The translations under genes and the position numbers were made by a program. From JAFECT01 sp963838235 (GTDB lineage Bacteria; Pseudomonadota; Alphaproteobacteria; Caulobacterales; Caulobacteraceae), in assembly GCA_963838235.1 (NCBI GenBank), contig CAWIQJ010000003.1, positions 186,001 through 250,000 of the forward strand: a DNA stretch of 64,000 bases, in the 5' to 3' direction. This document shows, in pieces, positions 18,059-27,559 of this stretch (positions within the stretch are counted from its first letter, which is position 1; each line of letters opens with the position of its first letter). A model generated the notes under the pieces. The model was not told the DNA's origin. It was given only the letters and a program-made list of their open reading frames with translations, and ran no database searches.

Positions 18059-18990
18059 GCGCTCTCGGCGCTCTGTCTGCGTGCAGCGAGGATCAGCCCT
18101 ACGCCGCCCAGGATCATCGGGATGCACAGCAACATTCCCATGGTGATCCAGCCCTTCAGAGCGTCGGGCATGAATTCGTCGGGCTCCCGCACGTTCTCCA
18201 GCACCAGCCGCGAGAGGCCGTAACCCAAGAGGAAGACGCCGGTGACCAGGCCGGGCTTCTTCAGCCAGCCCAGCTTGTAAGCGCCCCACCACAGCACCGC
18301 GAACAGCACCAAGCCCTCGAGACCGGCTTCGTAGAGCTGGCTCGGATGGCGCGCGCCGTCGGGACAGCCGCCCTGGGTGTTGCGGATGTTGTCGTTGCAG
18401 AAGATCATGCCCCACGGCAGGTCGGTCTTGCGGCCCCACAGCTCGCCGTTGATGAAGTTGGCGATGCGACCGAAGAACAGACCGACCGGCGCCACCGGCG
18501 CGATCACGTCGCCGACGCGCCAGACGCTATGCGCATTCGACAGTCGGAACGTGTCCCTCAACGCCGCGCCGCTCCAGCTGCCGTTCAGGCCGCGCCACGC
18601 ATAGAGAATGAGCGCCAGCGCGACGCCGAGCAGGCCGCCGTGGAAACTCATCCCGCCGTCCCAGATGTAGAGGATGGTCTGCGGATGCTCCCAGAACGCC
18701 GCTTGCGAGCTGCCGTAGAAAACGACGTAGCCCACCCGTCCGCCGAGAATGATGCCGGCCGTGAGCCAGAGCACCAGGTCGTCGAGCTGGCGCGTCTCGA
18801 TGGGCGGTCCGCGCTCGTCCCAGACCTTTTCGTTCCTGATCAGCCGCGCGGCGTAGAGCCAGCCCAGCACGATGCCGGCGATATAGGCCAGCGCATACCA
18901 GCGGATTCCGAACGGGCCCCAGTCGTGACCGAACCAATGATACGGTCCGACCTTGAAGAGGTAGGGATTGAAGTTCGGGATCCTGAGCAC
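18055..18990 (-). CDS. lgt: Prolipoprotein diacylglyceryl transferase
   Basis: The 311-residue inner-membrane enzyme transfers diacylglycerol from phosphatidylglycerol to the lipobox cysteine of prolipoproteins. The Lgt signature is visible in GLFFGRIANFINGELWGR, which includes the conserved Arg and Asn, and in RHPSQLYEAGLEG. The catalytic-region His is in MSFHGGLLG. About seven membrane helices are visible. The GTG at 18990 gives the normal N-terminus (RIPNFNPYLFKVGPYH). A much longer upstream frame has no Lgt similarity. It is the first gene of the lgt-midA-pgeF unit. Confidence 0.95.
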   Translation of the reverse strand: MLRIPNFNPYLFKVGPYHWFGHDWGPFGIRWYALAYIAGIVLGWLYAARLIRNEKVWDERGPPIETRQLDDLVLWLTAGIILGGRVGYVVFYGSSQAAFWEHPQTILYIWDGGMSFHGGLLGVALALILYAWRGLNGSWSGAALRDTFRLSNAHSVWRVGDVIAPVAPVGLFFGRIANFINGELWGRKTDLPWGMIFCNDNIRNTQGGCPDGARHPSQLYEAGLEGLVLFAVLWWGAYKLGWLKKPGLVTGVFLLGYGLSRLVLENVREPDEFMPDALKGWITMGMLLCIPMILGGVGLILAARRQSAESA

Positions 18991-19156
18991 GGGCCGCCTC
19001 TGGGTTGGGTCGAGCCCCTTTAGCAAGCGTCGGCGCGCCCGTCGCCCCCGGACCGCCGCCGAACCTCGCCCGTCGCCAAGGCGCGGGTTTCTTCCTATAT
19101 GAGCGGCGACGACCCGACTTTGTCCCCAGAAATCAATTCGCCCCGGAAGCGCCTTC

Positions 19157-19414
19157 ATGCACAGCCGCAATCCCCTCCTCGACGAGTTCGCCAAGATGAC
19201 CACCCAGGCCGTGGGCCTCGCCCAGGCGGCCGGCGACGAGGCCAAGGCGGCGTTTCGGGCCCAGGCGGACCGTTTCGCGGCGGAGCTCGACCTGATCCGG
19301 CGCGACGAATTCGACGCGCTAAGAGCGCAGGTCGCGGCTTTGCAAGAGGAAGTGGCCGCCCTCAAGGCGGGAACGTCCACAGCTCAAACTCCCCCAGCGG
19401 ACGTCGGCCGTTGA
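19157..19414 (+). CDS. ubiK: UbiK family ubiquinone-biosynthesis accessory factor (BMFP domain)
   Basis: An 85-residue protein of the BMFP/YqiC family. It begins with an amphipathic helix (NPLLDEFAKMTTQAVG) and ends in a heptad coiled coil (DEFDALRAQVAALQEEVAALK) that trimerises in studied members. UbiK supports ubiquinone biosynthesis in aerobes and binds membranes. It is divergent from lgt with a 166-bp spacer that should hold both promoters. Confidence 0.88.
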   Translation: MHSRNPLLDEFAKMTTQAVGLAQAAGDEAKAAFRAQADRFAAELDLIRRDEFDALRAQVAALQEEVAALKAGTSTAQTPPADVGR

Positions 19415-19508
19415 GACTTTCTAAACGAGGCGGATACCCTCATGGGGAGGGGCGTGAGTCGGACGCCCTCCAGGCGTCGCCGGCGCGCTCCGGCCGAAGG
19501 AGGATCGT

Positions 19509-20012
19509 ATGACCAGCCCTCGACCGGACGACGTGGAACTGAACATCGACCCGCTGGACGTGATCGAAAACGTCCTCTCCGCCGAAAACCTGCCCTTCGA
19601 CCGCACCGAGGACGGCGATCTCGCCTTCGCGCTCGCGGGCGATTGGAAGGACTATGAGCTTTGGTTCGCGTGGCGGCCCGAGGGCGACTGCCTCCAGCTT
19701 TGCTGTTCGCTCGACCTGCGCATCCAAAAGTCGCGCAAGACGGCGGCGTACGAGCTGCTGTCGATGATCAACCAGCGCTGCTGGATGGGCCATTTCGAGA
19801 TCTGGCCCGAGGACGGCGAGATCGTGTTCCGTCATTCCATGCCGCTGCCCCACGGCGAGCGTCCGACCCTGCCGCAGGCGGCGTCGATGATCGACGCGGC
19901 GGTCGAGGCCTCTGACCGGTTCTACCCGGCCTTCGACTTCCTGGTGAAGGGCTCCAAGAGCCCGTCGGAAGCCATCGCGGCCTGCATGTTCGAGACGGTC
20001 GGCGAGGCCTGA
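19509..20012 (+). CDS. YbjN domain-containing protein
   Basis: A 167-residue cytoplasmic protein of the YbjN family, related in fold to type III secretion chaperones. Family features include the N-terminal LDVIENVLSAENLPFDR, the central LQLCCSLDLRIQ and the helix YELLSMINQRCWMGHFEI. YbjN-type proteins are linked to stress tolerance and motility in enterobacteria, but the mechanism is unclear. The start has a very strong AAGGAGG 6 nt upstream. It lies 94 nt downstream of ubiK and may share its promoter. Confidence 0.88.
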   Translation: MTSPRPDDVELNIDPLDVIENVLSAENLPFDRTEDGDLAFALAGDWKDYELWFAWRPEGDCLQLCCSLDLRIQKSRKTAAYELLSMINQRCWMGHFEIWPEDGEIVFRHSMPLPHGERPTLPQAASMIDAAVEASDRFYPAFDFLVKGSKSPSEAIAACMFETVGEA

Positions 20013-20033
20013 GCCTCGCCTGACGTTTCGGGC

Positions 20034-20498
20034 TCAGTGCGCGTCCGCAACTTTGTGAGCGAATCCATCGATCGCGGCGTCGGCGTCCGACCAAGTCGCT
20101 GAACCGCGTTCGTTGCGGATATCGGTCTCCCAGTACGAGTATTTGATAGGCGTCCCGCCGAGCTGAGCCTCGATCGAGGCGCCGCCGACGCCCACGCTGC
20201 GCATGGAGAGCGACGGGTTGCGGCTCATCTGGGCGAAGGTGGGCCGATTGGGAACCGCGTCGGTGATCACCACCTCGAGCGTCCCGCCGCCGGCCCCAAA
20301 CTGGTGGTGCGCGCTCAGCACCTTCTCGACCTGGTCCTTCAGGTCCTTGGCCAGATAGTCCAGGTCGCGCTGGCCGTAGTCGTGCGCCTTGGCCTCGAGC
20401 TTGGGCCCGATGCTCACATGCACGTCGGACACCGGCGCCGCAAAGGCCGCGGCGGGGGTCGCCAGGGCCAGGACGAATACGAGAGCGGGGATGCGCAT
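20034..20498 (-). CDS. Secreted protein of unknown function
   Basis: A 154-residue protein with a clear signal peptide (MRIPALVFVLALATPAAAFA, cleaved before APVSDV). The mature part contains DLDYLAKDLKDQVEKVL, then GGGTLEVVITDAVPNRPTF, a pattern seen in small periplasmic proteins of unknown function in this order. The ATG at 20498 has AGGAG 9 nt upstream. It is convergent with the YbjN gene and lies downstream of the histidine kinase on the same strand. Confidence 0.75.
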   Translation of the reverse strand: MRIPALVFVLALATPAAAFAAPVSDVHVSIGPKLEAKAHDYGQRDLDYLAKDLKDQVEKVLSAHHQFGAGGGTLEVVITDAVPNRPTFAQMSRNPSLSMRSVGVGGASIEAQLGGTPIKYSYWETDIRNERGSATWSDADAAIDGFAHKVADAH

Positions 20499-20560
20499 GG
20501 GAGGAGTCTCCTTGCCGAACCTGCACGCTAACGCCCGCGAAGCTGAACGGATGCTGACTG

Positions 20561-21904
20561 TCACCCCGGCAACCGAATAACCGCCCGCAATCCGCCCAGC
20601 TTGCTCTTCTCCAACACCACATCGCCTCCGTGGCCGCGCGCCACGTCGCGGGCGATGGCGAGGCCTAAGCCGACGCCCTTGAGGTTCTGGTTGCGGGCCT
20701 CGTCCAGGCGCGAGAAGGGTTTGAACGCTTCCTCGTAGCGGTCGGGCGGGATGCCGGGGCCGTCGTCGTCGACGGCGATCTCGACGCCGCCGGAGGGCAG
20801 GGCGCGGGCGGCGACGGTGACGTGTTCGCCGTGGGCGGCGGCGTTCATGATCAGGTTGGACAGGGCGCGCTTGAACGCGTTGGGCCGCACGCTGGCGGCG
20901 AGGCTCTGGTCGGCGGCGACGTCGACTTCGGCGCCGGCGCGGCGCGCGCCTTCGCCCACCTGGTCGATCAGGTCGCGCACGCCCACCACCTCGACGCTCT
21001 CGCCGGCCTGGCCGCGCGCGAAGGCGAGGTATTCGTCGATCATGTGCTCCATCTCGGCCAGGTCGCGCTTCATCTCGTCGGTGCGAGCAGTCTGGTCCGA
21101 AAGGGCGAGCTCCAGTTTCAACCGCGTCAGCGGCGTGCGCAGGTCGTGGCTGACCGAGGCGAGCAGCGCGGTGCGCTGTTCGAGATGCCGCTGGATGCGC
21201 TCGCGCATGTCGAGGAAGGCGTACGCGGCCTGACGCACCTCCTTGGCGCCGTGCGGTTTGAAGTCTGGGACCTCCACGCCCTTGCCGAACGCCTCGGCGG
21301 CGGCGGCGAGGCGCTCGATGGCGCGCACCTGGTTGCGGATGAACAGGATCGCGACGGCGGTGAGCAACAAGGTCGCTCCGCCCAGCCACAGGATGAAGAT
21401 GTGCCCGCGCGTGGCGAAGGCCCGGTCGCGCGGCGCGATGATGTGGAGCACGCCGCCGGGTTCCTGCACCCGGATGTCGACATAGGCCGGATAGCGGGTC
21501 GTGTTGATCCAGTAGGGCTGTTTCAGGCGGTCGCTGAGCGCGTGGCTGAGCATCCGGTCGAACGGCGCGAACAGCGAATGGCGGTGGTAGACCGGAAGCT
21601 TCTGTCCCGGCTGGAGCACGACCGACAACTCCATCTGCTCCTGCGCGCGGTCGTGAAGCTGTTTCAGCTGCGTCGGCGAGAGATTGTCGCTGTAGGCCTG
21701 GCTCAGCCACGCGACGTCGCCGGCGAGACTGTCGGACAGGCGCGCGGAGGTGGTCTCCCACTCGGCGTCGAAGAACGCCCAGGTGACCGCGACCTGCATC
21801 ATCGCCACCGGCAGCACGATGATCAGCAGAGCGCGCCCCCACAGCGAGGTCGGCATCCGTCGGCGAATGAAACGCGGCCACAGGTGCGGGGAGGCGAGTT
21901 TCAC
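20561..21904 (-). CDS. EnvZ-type sensor histidine kinase
   Basis: A 447-residue membrane sensor kinase: a first membrane helix (~20-40), a periplasmic domain of ~135 residues, a second helix (~175-197), HAMP, HisKA with the phosphorylated His253 in SVSHDLRTPLTRL, and a HATPase domain with DDDGPGIP and GVGLGLAIARD. The GTG at 21904 is used because it lies 4 nt after the stop of the response-regulator gene on the same strand. The pair resembles EnvZ/OmpR, which controls envelope genes. The signal is unknown. Confidence 0.92.
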   Translation of the reverse strand: MKLASPHLWPRFIRRRMPTSLWGRALLIIVLPVAMMQVAVTWAFFDAEWETTSARLSDSLAGDVAWLSQAYSDNLSPTQLKQLHDRAQEQMELSVVLQPGQKLPVYHRHSLFAPFDRMLSHALSDRLKQPYWINTTRYPAYVDIRVQEPGGVLHIIAPRDRAFATRGHIFILWLGGATLLLTAVAILFIRNQVRAIERLAAAAEAFGKGVEVPDFKPHGAKEVRQAAYAFLDMRERIQRHLEQRTALLASVSHDLRTPLTRLKLELALSDQTARTDEMKRDLAEMEHMIDEYLAFARGQAGESVEVVGVRDLIDQVGEGARRAGAEVDVAADQSLAASVRPNAFKRALSNLIMNAAAHGEHVTVAARALPSGGVEIAVDDDGPGIPPDRYEEAFKPFSRLDEARNQNLKGVGLGLAIARDVARGHGGDVVLEKSKLGGLRAVIRLPG

Positions 21905-21908
21905 GCGC

Positions 21909-22599
21909 TCAATCCGGCGCGAGCATGTAACCGACGCCGCGCACGGTCTGCAGATAGCGCGGATTCCGCGGATCGGTCTCGATCTTGCGGCGCAGACGGG
22001 TGACCTGCACGTCAACGGCGCGGCCGGTGGCGTCGGCAGTGTCTCGCGCGCAGGTCGAGGCGATCGACGGCGGCGTGGGCGTTCTGGGCGAGCACCTTGA
22101 GCAGCTGCGCCTCCGCCTCGGTGAGGCGGATCATGCTCCCCTCACGGGTGAGTTCGCCGCGATCGAGATCGAAGGCGTAGTCGCCGAGCTTCACTTGGCG
22201 CGGTCCCGACGGCTTGGGGCCGGCGCGGCGCAGGATCGCCTCCACGCGCAGCAACAGCTCCTGGGGCTCGAACGGCTTGGCCAGGTAGTCGTCGGCGCCC
22301 AGGGTCAGGCCCTCGATCCGGTCGTCGGGCAGGCCGCGGGCGGTCAGAATCATCACCGGCGTGGGACTGCGCTTGCGCACCCAGCGGGTCAGCGAGAAGC
22401 CGTCCTCGCCGGGCATCATCACGTCCACGATCAAGAGGTCGAAATCGAGCAGGTCCAGCAGGCGGCGCGCCGCCTCGGCGTCCCCGGCGGTGGTGACGCG
22501 AAAGCCCGCCCGACTCAGGAACTGCTTCAACAGCTCGCGGATTCGGTCGTCGTCGTCGACCACCAGGAGGTGGCGCTGGCCGGAGTCGGGGGGGATCAC
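21909..22599 (-). CDS. OmpR-family response regulator (one frameshift)
   Basis: About 230 residues when one extra base near 22055 is ignored. The receiver domain carries the phosphoacceptor Asp59 (LLIVDVMMPGEDG) and Lys in LAKPFEP. The winged-helix domain starts in frame (LGDYAFDLDRGELTREG) and is broken after VDRLDL, then resumes as VDVQVTRLRRKIETDP and ends VRGVGYMLAPD. The partner kinase gene begins 4 nt downstream. The single shift in the DNA-binding domain would abolish function, but repair needs only one base. Confidence 0.88.
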
Positions 22600-22696
22600 G
22601 CGTTAAACCCTTCAAGGAACCCGCCCGGGCGGATACGGTTGACTAGGCCGTAAGACGGGCGTTTAAGCTCGCACCCGGCGCGGGAGAAAATGCTCA

Positions 22697-23599
22697 ATGT
22701 CCTTCGTTCCTATAGACGATCGTGACGGCTGGATCTGGCTAAACGGTGAATTTGTGCCCTGGCGCGCGGCTAAAGTGCACGTTCTCACCCATGCCCTCCA
22801 CTACGCCTCATCGGTCTTCGAGGGCGAGCGGATGTACGGCGGCGAGATATTCAAGCTGACCGAGCATACCGAGCGCCTGATCCGGTCGGCGGAACTCCTT
22901 GATTTCAAAATCCCCTACAGCGTGGCCGAGATCGATCGGGCCTGCAAGGACGCCTGCGCCCGCAACGGCTTGACCGACTGCTATGTCCGTCCTGTGGCGT
23001 TCCGCGGGTCGGAGCAGGTTTCCGTCTCCGCCGGCCACACCACCACCCGGCTGGCGATCGCGGCCTGGGAGTGGCCGAGCTATTTCGACGCCGAGACCAA
23101 GAAGAAGGGCATCCGGCTGATGTGGTCCAAGTGGGCCCGCCCCGCGCCCAACACCGCACCGGTGAACGCCAAGGCCGCCGGCCTCTACATGATCTGCACC
23201 CTGTCCAAGACCGCGGCCGAGCAGGCGGGCTATGCCGACGCCATGATGCTCGACTGGCGCGGCTTCATCGCCGAGGCGACGGGCGCCAACGTGTTTTTCG
23301 TGAAGGACCGCGAAATTCACACGCCGAAGGTCGATGCGATCTTGAACGGCATCACGCGGCTGACCCTGATCGACCTGGCCCGCGAGCGCGGCTACGAGGT
23401 GGTGGTGCGCGACATCAAGCCGGAAGAGCTGGCGAGCTTCAGCGAATGTTTTCTCACCGGCACCGCGGCGGAAGTCACGCCGGTCAGCGAGATCGGCGAG
23501 TACCGCTTCACGCCCGGCGCCATCACGCTCGGCTTGATGGACGACTACTACCGTCTGGTCCGCCGCCTGCCGCGCGAGAGCGCAGTCGCCGCGGCCTGA
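22697..23599 (+). CDS. ilvE: Branched-chain amino-acid aminotransferase
   Basis: A 300-residue fold-type IV PLP enzyme. It interconverts leucine, isoleucine and valine with their 2-oxo acids using glutamate. The start (DGWIWLNGEFVPW, then HYASSVFEG), the PLP-lysine segment NAKAAGLYM and the GFIAEATGANVFFVKD loop follow IlvE closely. D-amino-acid and aminodeoxychorismate relatives are less likely given these segments. GGAG lies about 10 nt before the ATG. It is divergent from the OmpR-type regulator gene and convergent with the TPR-hydrolase gene. Confidence 0.92.
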   Translation: MSFVPIDDRDGWIWLNGEFVPWRAAKVHVLTHALHYASSVFEGERMYGGEIFKLTEHTERLIRSAELLDFKIPYSVAEIDRACKDACARNGLTDCYVRPVAFRGSEQVSVSAGHTTTRLAIAAWEWPSYFDAETKKKGIRLMWSKWARPAPNTAPVNAKAAGLYMICTLSKTAAEQAGYADAMMLDWRGFIAEATGANVFFVKDREIHTPKVDAILNGITRLTLIDLARERGYEVVVRDIKPEELASFSECFLTGTAAEVTPVSEIGEYRFTPGAITLGLMDDYYRLVRRLPRESAVAAA

Positions 23600-23615
23600 C
23601 TAACCGATCACCCGA

Positions 23616-24629
23616 TCAATTGAACCGGTTGGAGAACAGCTTCCTCAGGTCGCCGTTCTGCGCCAGGCGGAACAGCGCGCCGTGGCCGGCGAGGCCCGGC
23701 AGCGGATAGAGCGTCACGCCGTCGACGCCGATCAGGGTCTGGGCGTGCATGCGGTCTTCCGGCATGTCCGAACCGTAGAACAGGTGGGTCTGGCCGCCGT
23801 CCTTGCGCGCCATCAGGCGTGCGCGCAGGTCGCGGCGCGTCTCCGGCACGCCGGCCAGCAGGCGCTCGGCGAAGACCTGGGTGCGTCGGTCCATATTTGC
23901 CGCCGCGCGGGTGATCGAAATGGGCGCCGAGAATCCGACGATCTGCGCGGCGTTCAGGTCGATGCCAAAGGACAGGGCGCCGATGCCGCCGGCGGAGTTG
24001 CCGATGGTGTGCACGCGCTCGGCGCCGATATCGGCGAGGATCGTCTTCAACCCTTTGATACTGTCGCTGTAGTCGCCGAGCGACTTCACGCCGTTGAAAT
24101 AGCCGATGCGGCTGCGGTCGCGCAGATAGATGGTCGACAGGTCGAGCTCGGCCAGATAGCGGTCGAACAGCGACAGCGGCATGACCATACGGTCCGCGAG
24201 CCCGGTGAACACGACCACCGCTGCGTGACGGCCGCCGCGGGCCACGATCACGTCGCTCTCGTCGTCCTCGGCCAGCGGACGTTTCAGGGCTTCGTCAGGC
24301 GGACAATGGGCGCCCAGCGCGTCACGCGCGGATTTCCCGGTCGGGTCCGACGCTTCGGGAATCAGGGCGCGCAGGTCCGGCCGGCCCATGGCGCCCGGAT
24401 GCTTGCGCAGCGCCGCGCGCAGGGCTTCGGCGGCTTCCGTCTCGCGCCCGGAGAGCCGGAGCACCCGGATGGCCTCGAACTCCCACCGCGGCTGTTTGGG
24501 CTCGAGTTCGATCAGGCCCCGGTAGTGGCCGAGCGCGCGGTCGAAGTCGCCGGCCTCCTCGGCGGTGCGGGCGGACGCCAGGACGTCTTCGTGGGTCAGG
24601 GCGGCGGACTGGCCGATCTCAGCCGTCAT
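23616..24629 (-). CDS. TPR-linked alpha/beta-hydrolase-like protein
   Basis: A 337-residue protein in two parts. Residues ~10-75 are helical repeats of TPR type (RTAEEAGDFDRALGHYRGL, LRLSGRETEAAEALRAAL). Residues ~125-330 form an alpha/beta hydrolase core with a nucleophile elbow GNSAGG (Ser about 210), a candidate acid in YGSDMPED and a candidate His in GLAGHGAL. The combination recalls proteins found near polysaccharide or capsule genes, but none is adjacent here. The ATG at 24629 is preferred to an upstream TTG at 24638. Function is not assigned. Confidence 0.75.
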   Translation of the reverse strand: MTAEIGQSAALTHEDVLASARTAEEAGDFDRALGHYRGLIELEPKQPRWEFEAIRVLRLSGRETEAAEALRAALRKHPGAMGRPDLRALIPEASDPTGKSARDALGAHCPPDEALKRPLAEDDESDVIVARGGRHAAVVVFTGLADRMVMPLSLFDRYLAELDLSTIYLRDRSRIGYFNGVKSLGDYSDSIKGLKTILADIGAERVHTIGNSAGGIGALSFGIDLNAAQIVGFSAPISITRAAANMDRRTQVFAERLLAGVPETRRDLRARLMARKDGGQTHLFYGSDMPEDRMHAQTLIGVDGVTLYPLPGLAGHGALFRLAQNGDLRKLFSNRFN

Positions 24630-24773
24630 TTGGATCAATTCCCCGGATTCTGAGACCTTTTAGTCCGCGCGGGGCCTTGGAGGGTAGGGTGGTTCTTGCG
24701 GGCCGCGTTGATTGGTCCTAGGTCCCAGCCCGTTGTCAAAGGCAACGAACCCTAACCGAATCCGGAGGCCGCC

Positions 24774-25417
24774 GTGAAGCTCTATACCCACAACCGCGCG
24801 CCCAACCCCCGCCGGGTCCGCTGGCTGATGGCCGAGAAGGGGATCGCCGACATCGACATCGTCGAGGTCGACATCTTCGCCGGCGAGCATAAGACCCCGG
24901 CCTACCGCGAGAAGGCGGGCCTGGCCCACGTGCCGGCGCTGGAACTCGCCGACGGCGTCACCATCACCGAAATCGATCGCCATCTGCCGCTATCTCGAAG
25001 CGCTGCACCCCGCACCTAACCTGCTCGGCCGCGATGCGGAGGAGATCGCCGTCATCGAGATGTGGACGCGCCGCTGCGAGATTCTATCTCGCCAACCCGC
25101 TGATGCAGGTGGTGCGCCACACCCATCCGATGCTGGCCGCGCTCGAGCCGCCCGTTCCCGCAGTCGCCGAATATATGCGCGCCGCCGCCGAACGCTTCAT
25201 GACCATGCTCGACCGCAGGCTCGACGGGCGGTCGTACATCGCGGCGGACCGCATCACGACGGCGGACATCGTCACCGCGGTGGGGATCGATTTCGCGCGA
25301 CTGGTGAAGTACCGCCCGCCGTCGGAACTGGTGAACCTCGACCGGTGGCTTACGGCGCTGAAGGCGCGCCCGGGCTTTACTGCCGGCGCCGAGACGCCGG
25401 CGTCGGCGTCGGCTTGA
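24774..25417 (+). CDS. Glutathione S-transferase family protein (two frameshifts)
   Basis: About 213 residues after removing one extra base near 24971 and another near 25080. The thioredoxin-like N-domain is clear: LYTHNRAPNPRRVRWLMAEKG with the usual catalytic region, the cis-Pro in VPALEL, and the TESIAICRYLE motif restored by the first repair. The helical C-domain resumes with FYLANPLMQVVRHTHP and contains YIAADRITTADIVTAV. The GTG at 24774 has CCGGAGG just upstream. The gene precedes the MocR regulator by 27 nt on the same strand. Confidence 0.82.
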
Positions 25418-25444
25418 TGGCGGGACATAGCCAAGCCCAATCGC

Positions 25445-26917
25445 ATGGATCCGCTGTTTGAAGTCGAGCTCGACCTTCCGCCTTCCGGTTCGCGGGACAT
25501 GTCGAAGCGACTCTACGAACAGCTGAAGGCGGCGATCTCGGACGGGCGGCTCGCCGCGGGGGTGCAACTGCCGCCGACCCGGCGCGCCGCGGCCTTCTTC
25601 GGCGTGTCGCGCAATACGACTGCCGCGGTTTACGACCTGCTCGCGAACGAGGGGTTCATTGTGACGCGCCCCGGCGCGGGCGCCTTTGTCGCCGAGCGCA
25701 CCGCGCAAGCGTCGGTTGCCGCCAGCGCTACGGCCTTTCAGATCAATCCCGTGTGGTTGCGGCGCGATATCGTCGAAGCCATGGGCTTCTGGGGCGAGGA
25801 CGACGCTGGACCTGGACTGCATCAGGGCTTGGATTTCCGGCCCGCGCTCGTCGACTCGCAGTTGTTTCCGCTAGAGGCGTTCCGTCGCATCAGCGCCAAA
25901 CAGTTGCGTCGCATGGAGCGCCGTCCCGCGGCGCTGAAGAGCCCGCAGGGCAATCAGGGAAATTTCCGGCTGAGGGAAGCCGTCGCAGGTCACATCGGCG
26001 TCACGCGCGCGGTTGTGTGCGGATCGGACGACGTGCTCGTCACCTCCGGCGCCCAGCAGGCGTTCGATCTGTTGGCGCGCGTCCTCGTGCGGTCGGGCGA
26101 AACCATCGTCGCCATCGAAGACCCCGGATATCCGCCCATGCGCGCCGCGTTCGCCGCCTCGGGCGCTCGCATCGCGCCGGTCCGGGTCGACGCGGAAGGA
26201 CTCGTCATCGGCGACATCCCCGAAGACGCAAAGGTGGTCTGTGTCTGCCCGTCCCACCAGTTTCCGCTGGGCGTCACGATGTCGGCCAGGCGTCGGCGCG
26301 ATCTCGTCGCCTTCGCTCGGGCGCGCGGCGCTGTGATCGTCGAGGACGACTACGACGGTGAGTTCCGCTTCGAGGGCGGCGCCCTGGAGGCGTTGCGGAC
26401 CGCATCCGCCGCCGACGTGGTCTTCTACGTCGGCACCTTTTCCAAATGCATGCTGCCCGCGCTGAGGCTCGGCTTCGTCGTGGCGCCCGCATGGGCCATG
26501 CCGGCGCTGACCGCCGCCAAGAACTGCCTGGACTGGCACAGTCCCACGCCGATTCAGGCGAGCGTCGCCGCGTTCATTTCCGAAGGCCTGCTCGCCAAGC
26601 ACATCCGAAAGACGCGGGAAGTCTACCGCCGACGCCGCGACTACCTCATCGACCAACTGAAGGATCGGCTCGCAGAATGGCTGGAGCCGCTCCCGTCCTT
26701 CTACGGAATGCACATCGCGGCGGCCGCAAAGCCTGGCGTCGATGTCGAAGCGGCGGCGCGCGCCCTGTGGCAAGGCGGCGTAAAAATCCACACGCTTGCA
26801 CGCTACTACGCAGGTGACCCGACGCGCGCCGGCCTAGTCTTCGGTTACGGCGTGGCGGACCTGGGCGACATTTACGACGGCGTGGACGCCGTGCGCGCGG
26901 TGCTTGCCTCCGCCTAG
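25445..26917 (+). CDS. MocR-type (GntR/aminotransferase) transcriptional regulator
   Basis: The 490-residue protein fuses an N-terminal GntR winged helix (YEQLKAAISDGRLAAGVQLPPTR, then VSRNTTAAVYDLLANEGF, residues ~20-75) to a fold-type I aminotransferase domain. The PLP-binding lysine is in YVGTFSKCMLPALRLGF, and IVEDDYDGEFRFEGG and SHQFPLG match the cofactor-binding blocks. MocR proteins sense PLP or an amino-group ligand and usually regulate a neighbouring gene. The target here is not evident, and the GST gene directly upstream is a candidate. Confidence 0.93.
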   Translation: MDPLFEVELDLPPSGSRDMSKRLYEQLKAAISDGRLAAGVQLPPTRRAAAFFGVSRNTTAAVYDLLANEGFIVTRPGAGAFVAERTAQASVAASATAFQINPVWLRRDIVEAMGFWGEDDAGPGLHQGLDFRPALVDSQLFPLEAFRRISAKQLRRMERRPAALKSPQGNQGNFRLREAVAGHIGVTRAVVCGSDDVLVTSGAQQAFDLLARVLVRSGETIVAIEDPGYPPMRAAFAASGARIAPVRVDAEGLVIGDIPEDAKVVCVCPSHQFPLGVTMSARRRRDLVAFARARGAVIVEDDYDGEFRFEGGALEALRTASAADVVFYVGTFSKCMLPALRLGFVVAPAWAMPALTAAKNCLDWHSPTPIQASVAAFISEGLLAKHIRKTREVYRRRRDYLIDQLKDRLAEWLEPLPSFYGMHIAAAAKPGVDVEAAARALWQGGVKIHTLARYYAGDPTRAGLVFGYGVADLGDIYDGVDAVRAVLASA

Positions 26918-26919
26918 GA

Positions 26920-27468
26920 CTACTCCTTCAACCGCGTCAGATCGGCCTTGAAGGCGGCGACCCAGGTGCGCCCACCGTCCTGCGAGAGGTCGACTTCGTA
27001 GTGATGCGCGTCCGCCGAGGCGCTGGTCCAGACGCCGCGGACCAGAACGTTGCGGCCCTGATAGCTCTCGGTCCCATAGAACTCCCCGCGGCCGTCCTTG
27101 AAGCCGCCGATAGTCGGCGCTTCGATTTCGCCGCTGCTGTCGATGTAGGTCTGGCTCCACTGCCCGGCCTTGGGGTCGTAGACGAAGAGCGACATGCCCT
27201 CCCAATGGCCGTCCGGACCGTCGGCTTCGATCTCTTCGACCCAGGCCTTGCCGCCCCAGAGCGGGCGCGCGACCTTCGTTCCATCGAGCGTTACCGTGTG
27301 CGTCCCGCCGTCGAACGGATCGCGGATCTTGGTGGCGTGGGTATGCCAGGCTCCCTTGGCGAAATCGAAATCGTGCGCCCCGTCGCGCGGCTCAGCCTGA
27401 ACCGGCAAGGCGAAACACGCCACTGCACACGCCAGCGCCAAGGCGCCTGCTCGCAAACTCATCCTCAT
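26920..27468 (-). CDS. Secreted protein of unknown function (DUF1579-like)
   Basis: A 182-residue protein with a signal peptide (MRMSLRAGALALACAVACFALPVQA). The mature part opens with HDFDFAKGAWHTHATKI, the pattern used by DUF1579-type beta-rich domains, and contains repeated short beta strands with Trp and Gly, such as SLFVYDPKAGQWSQTYID. This places it among small beta-barrel or lipocalin-like secreted proteins. No enzyme motif is visible. It is convergent with the MocR gene with a 2-bp gap. Confidence 0.75.
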   Translation of the reverse strand: MRMSLRAGALALACAVACFALPVQAEPRDGAHDFDFAKGAWHTHATKIRDPFDGGTHTVTLDGTKVARPLWGGKAWVEEIEADGPDGHWEGMSLFVYDPKAGQWSQTYIDSSGEIEAPTIGGFKDGRGEFYGTESYQGRNVLVRGVWTSASADAHHYEVDLSQDGGRTWVAAFKADLTRLKE

Positions 27469-27559
27469 CTTGGTCTCCGCAACCTCTGATGACCGCGAGC
27501 ATGGGCGGCCCGCCGCCGCGGCTGAAGGGCCAGTTGCGGGAAATTCGCCTGGGCCGCTT

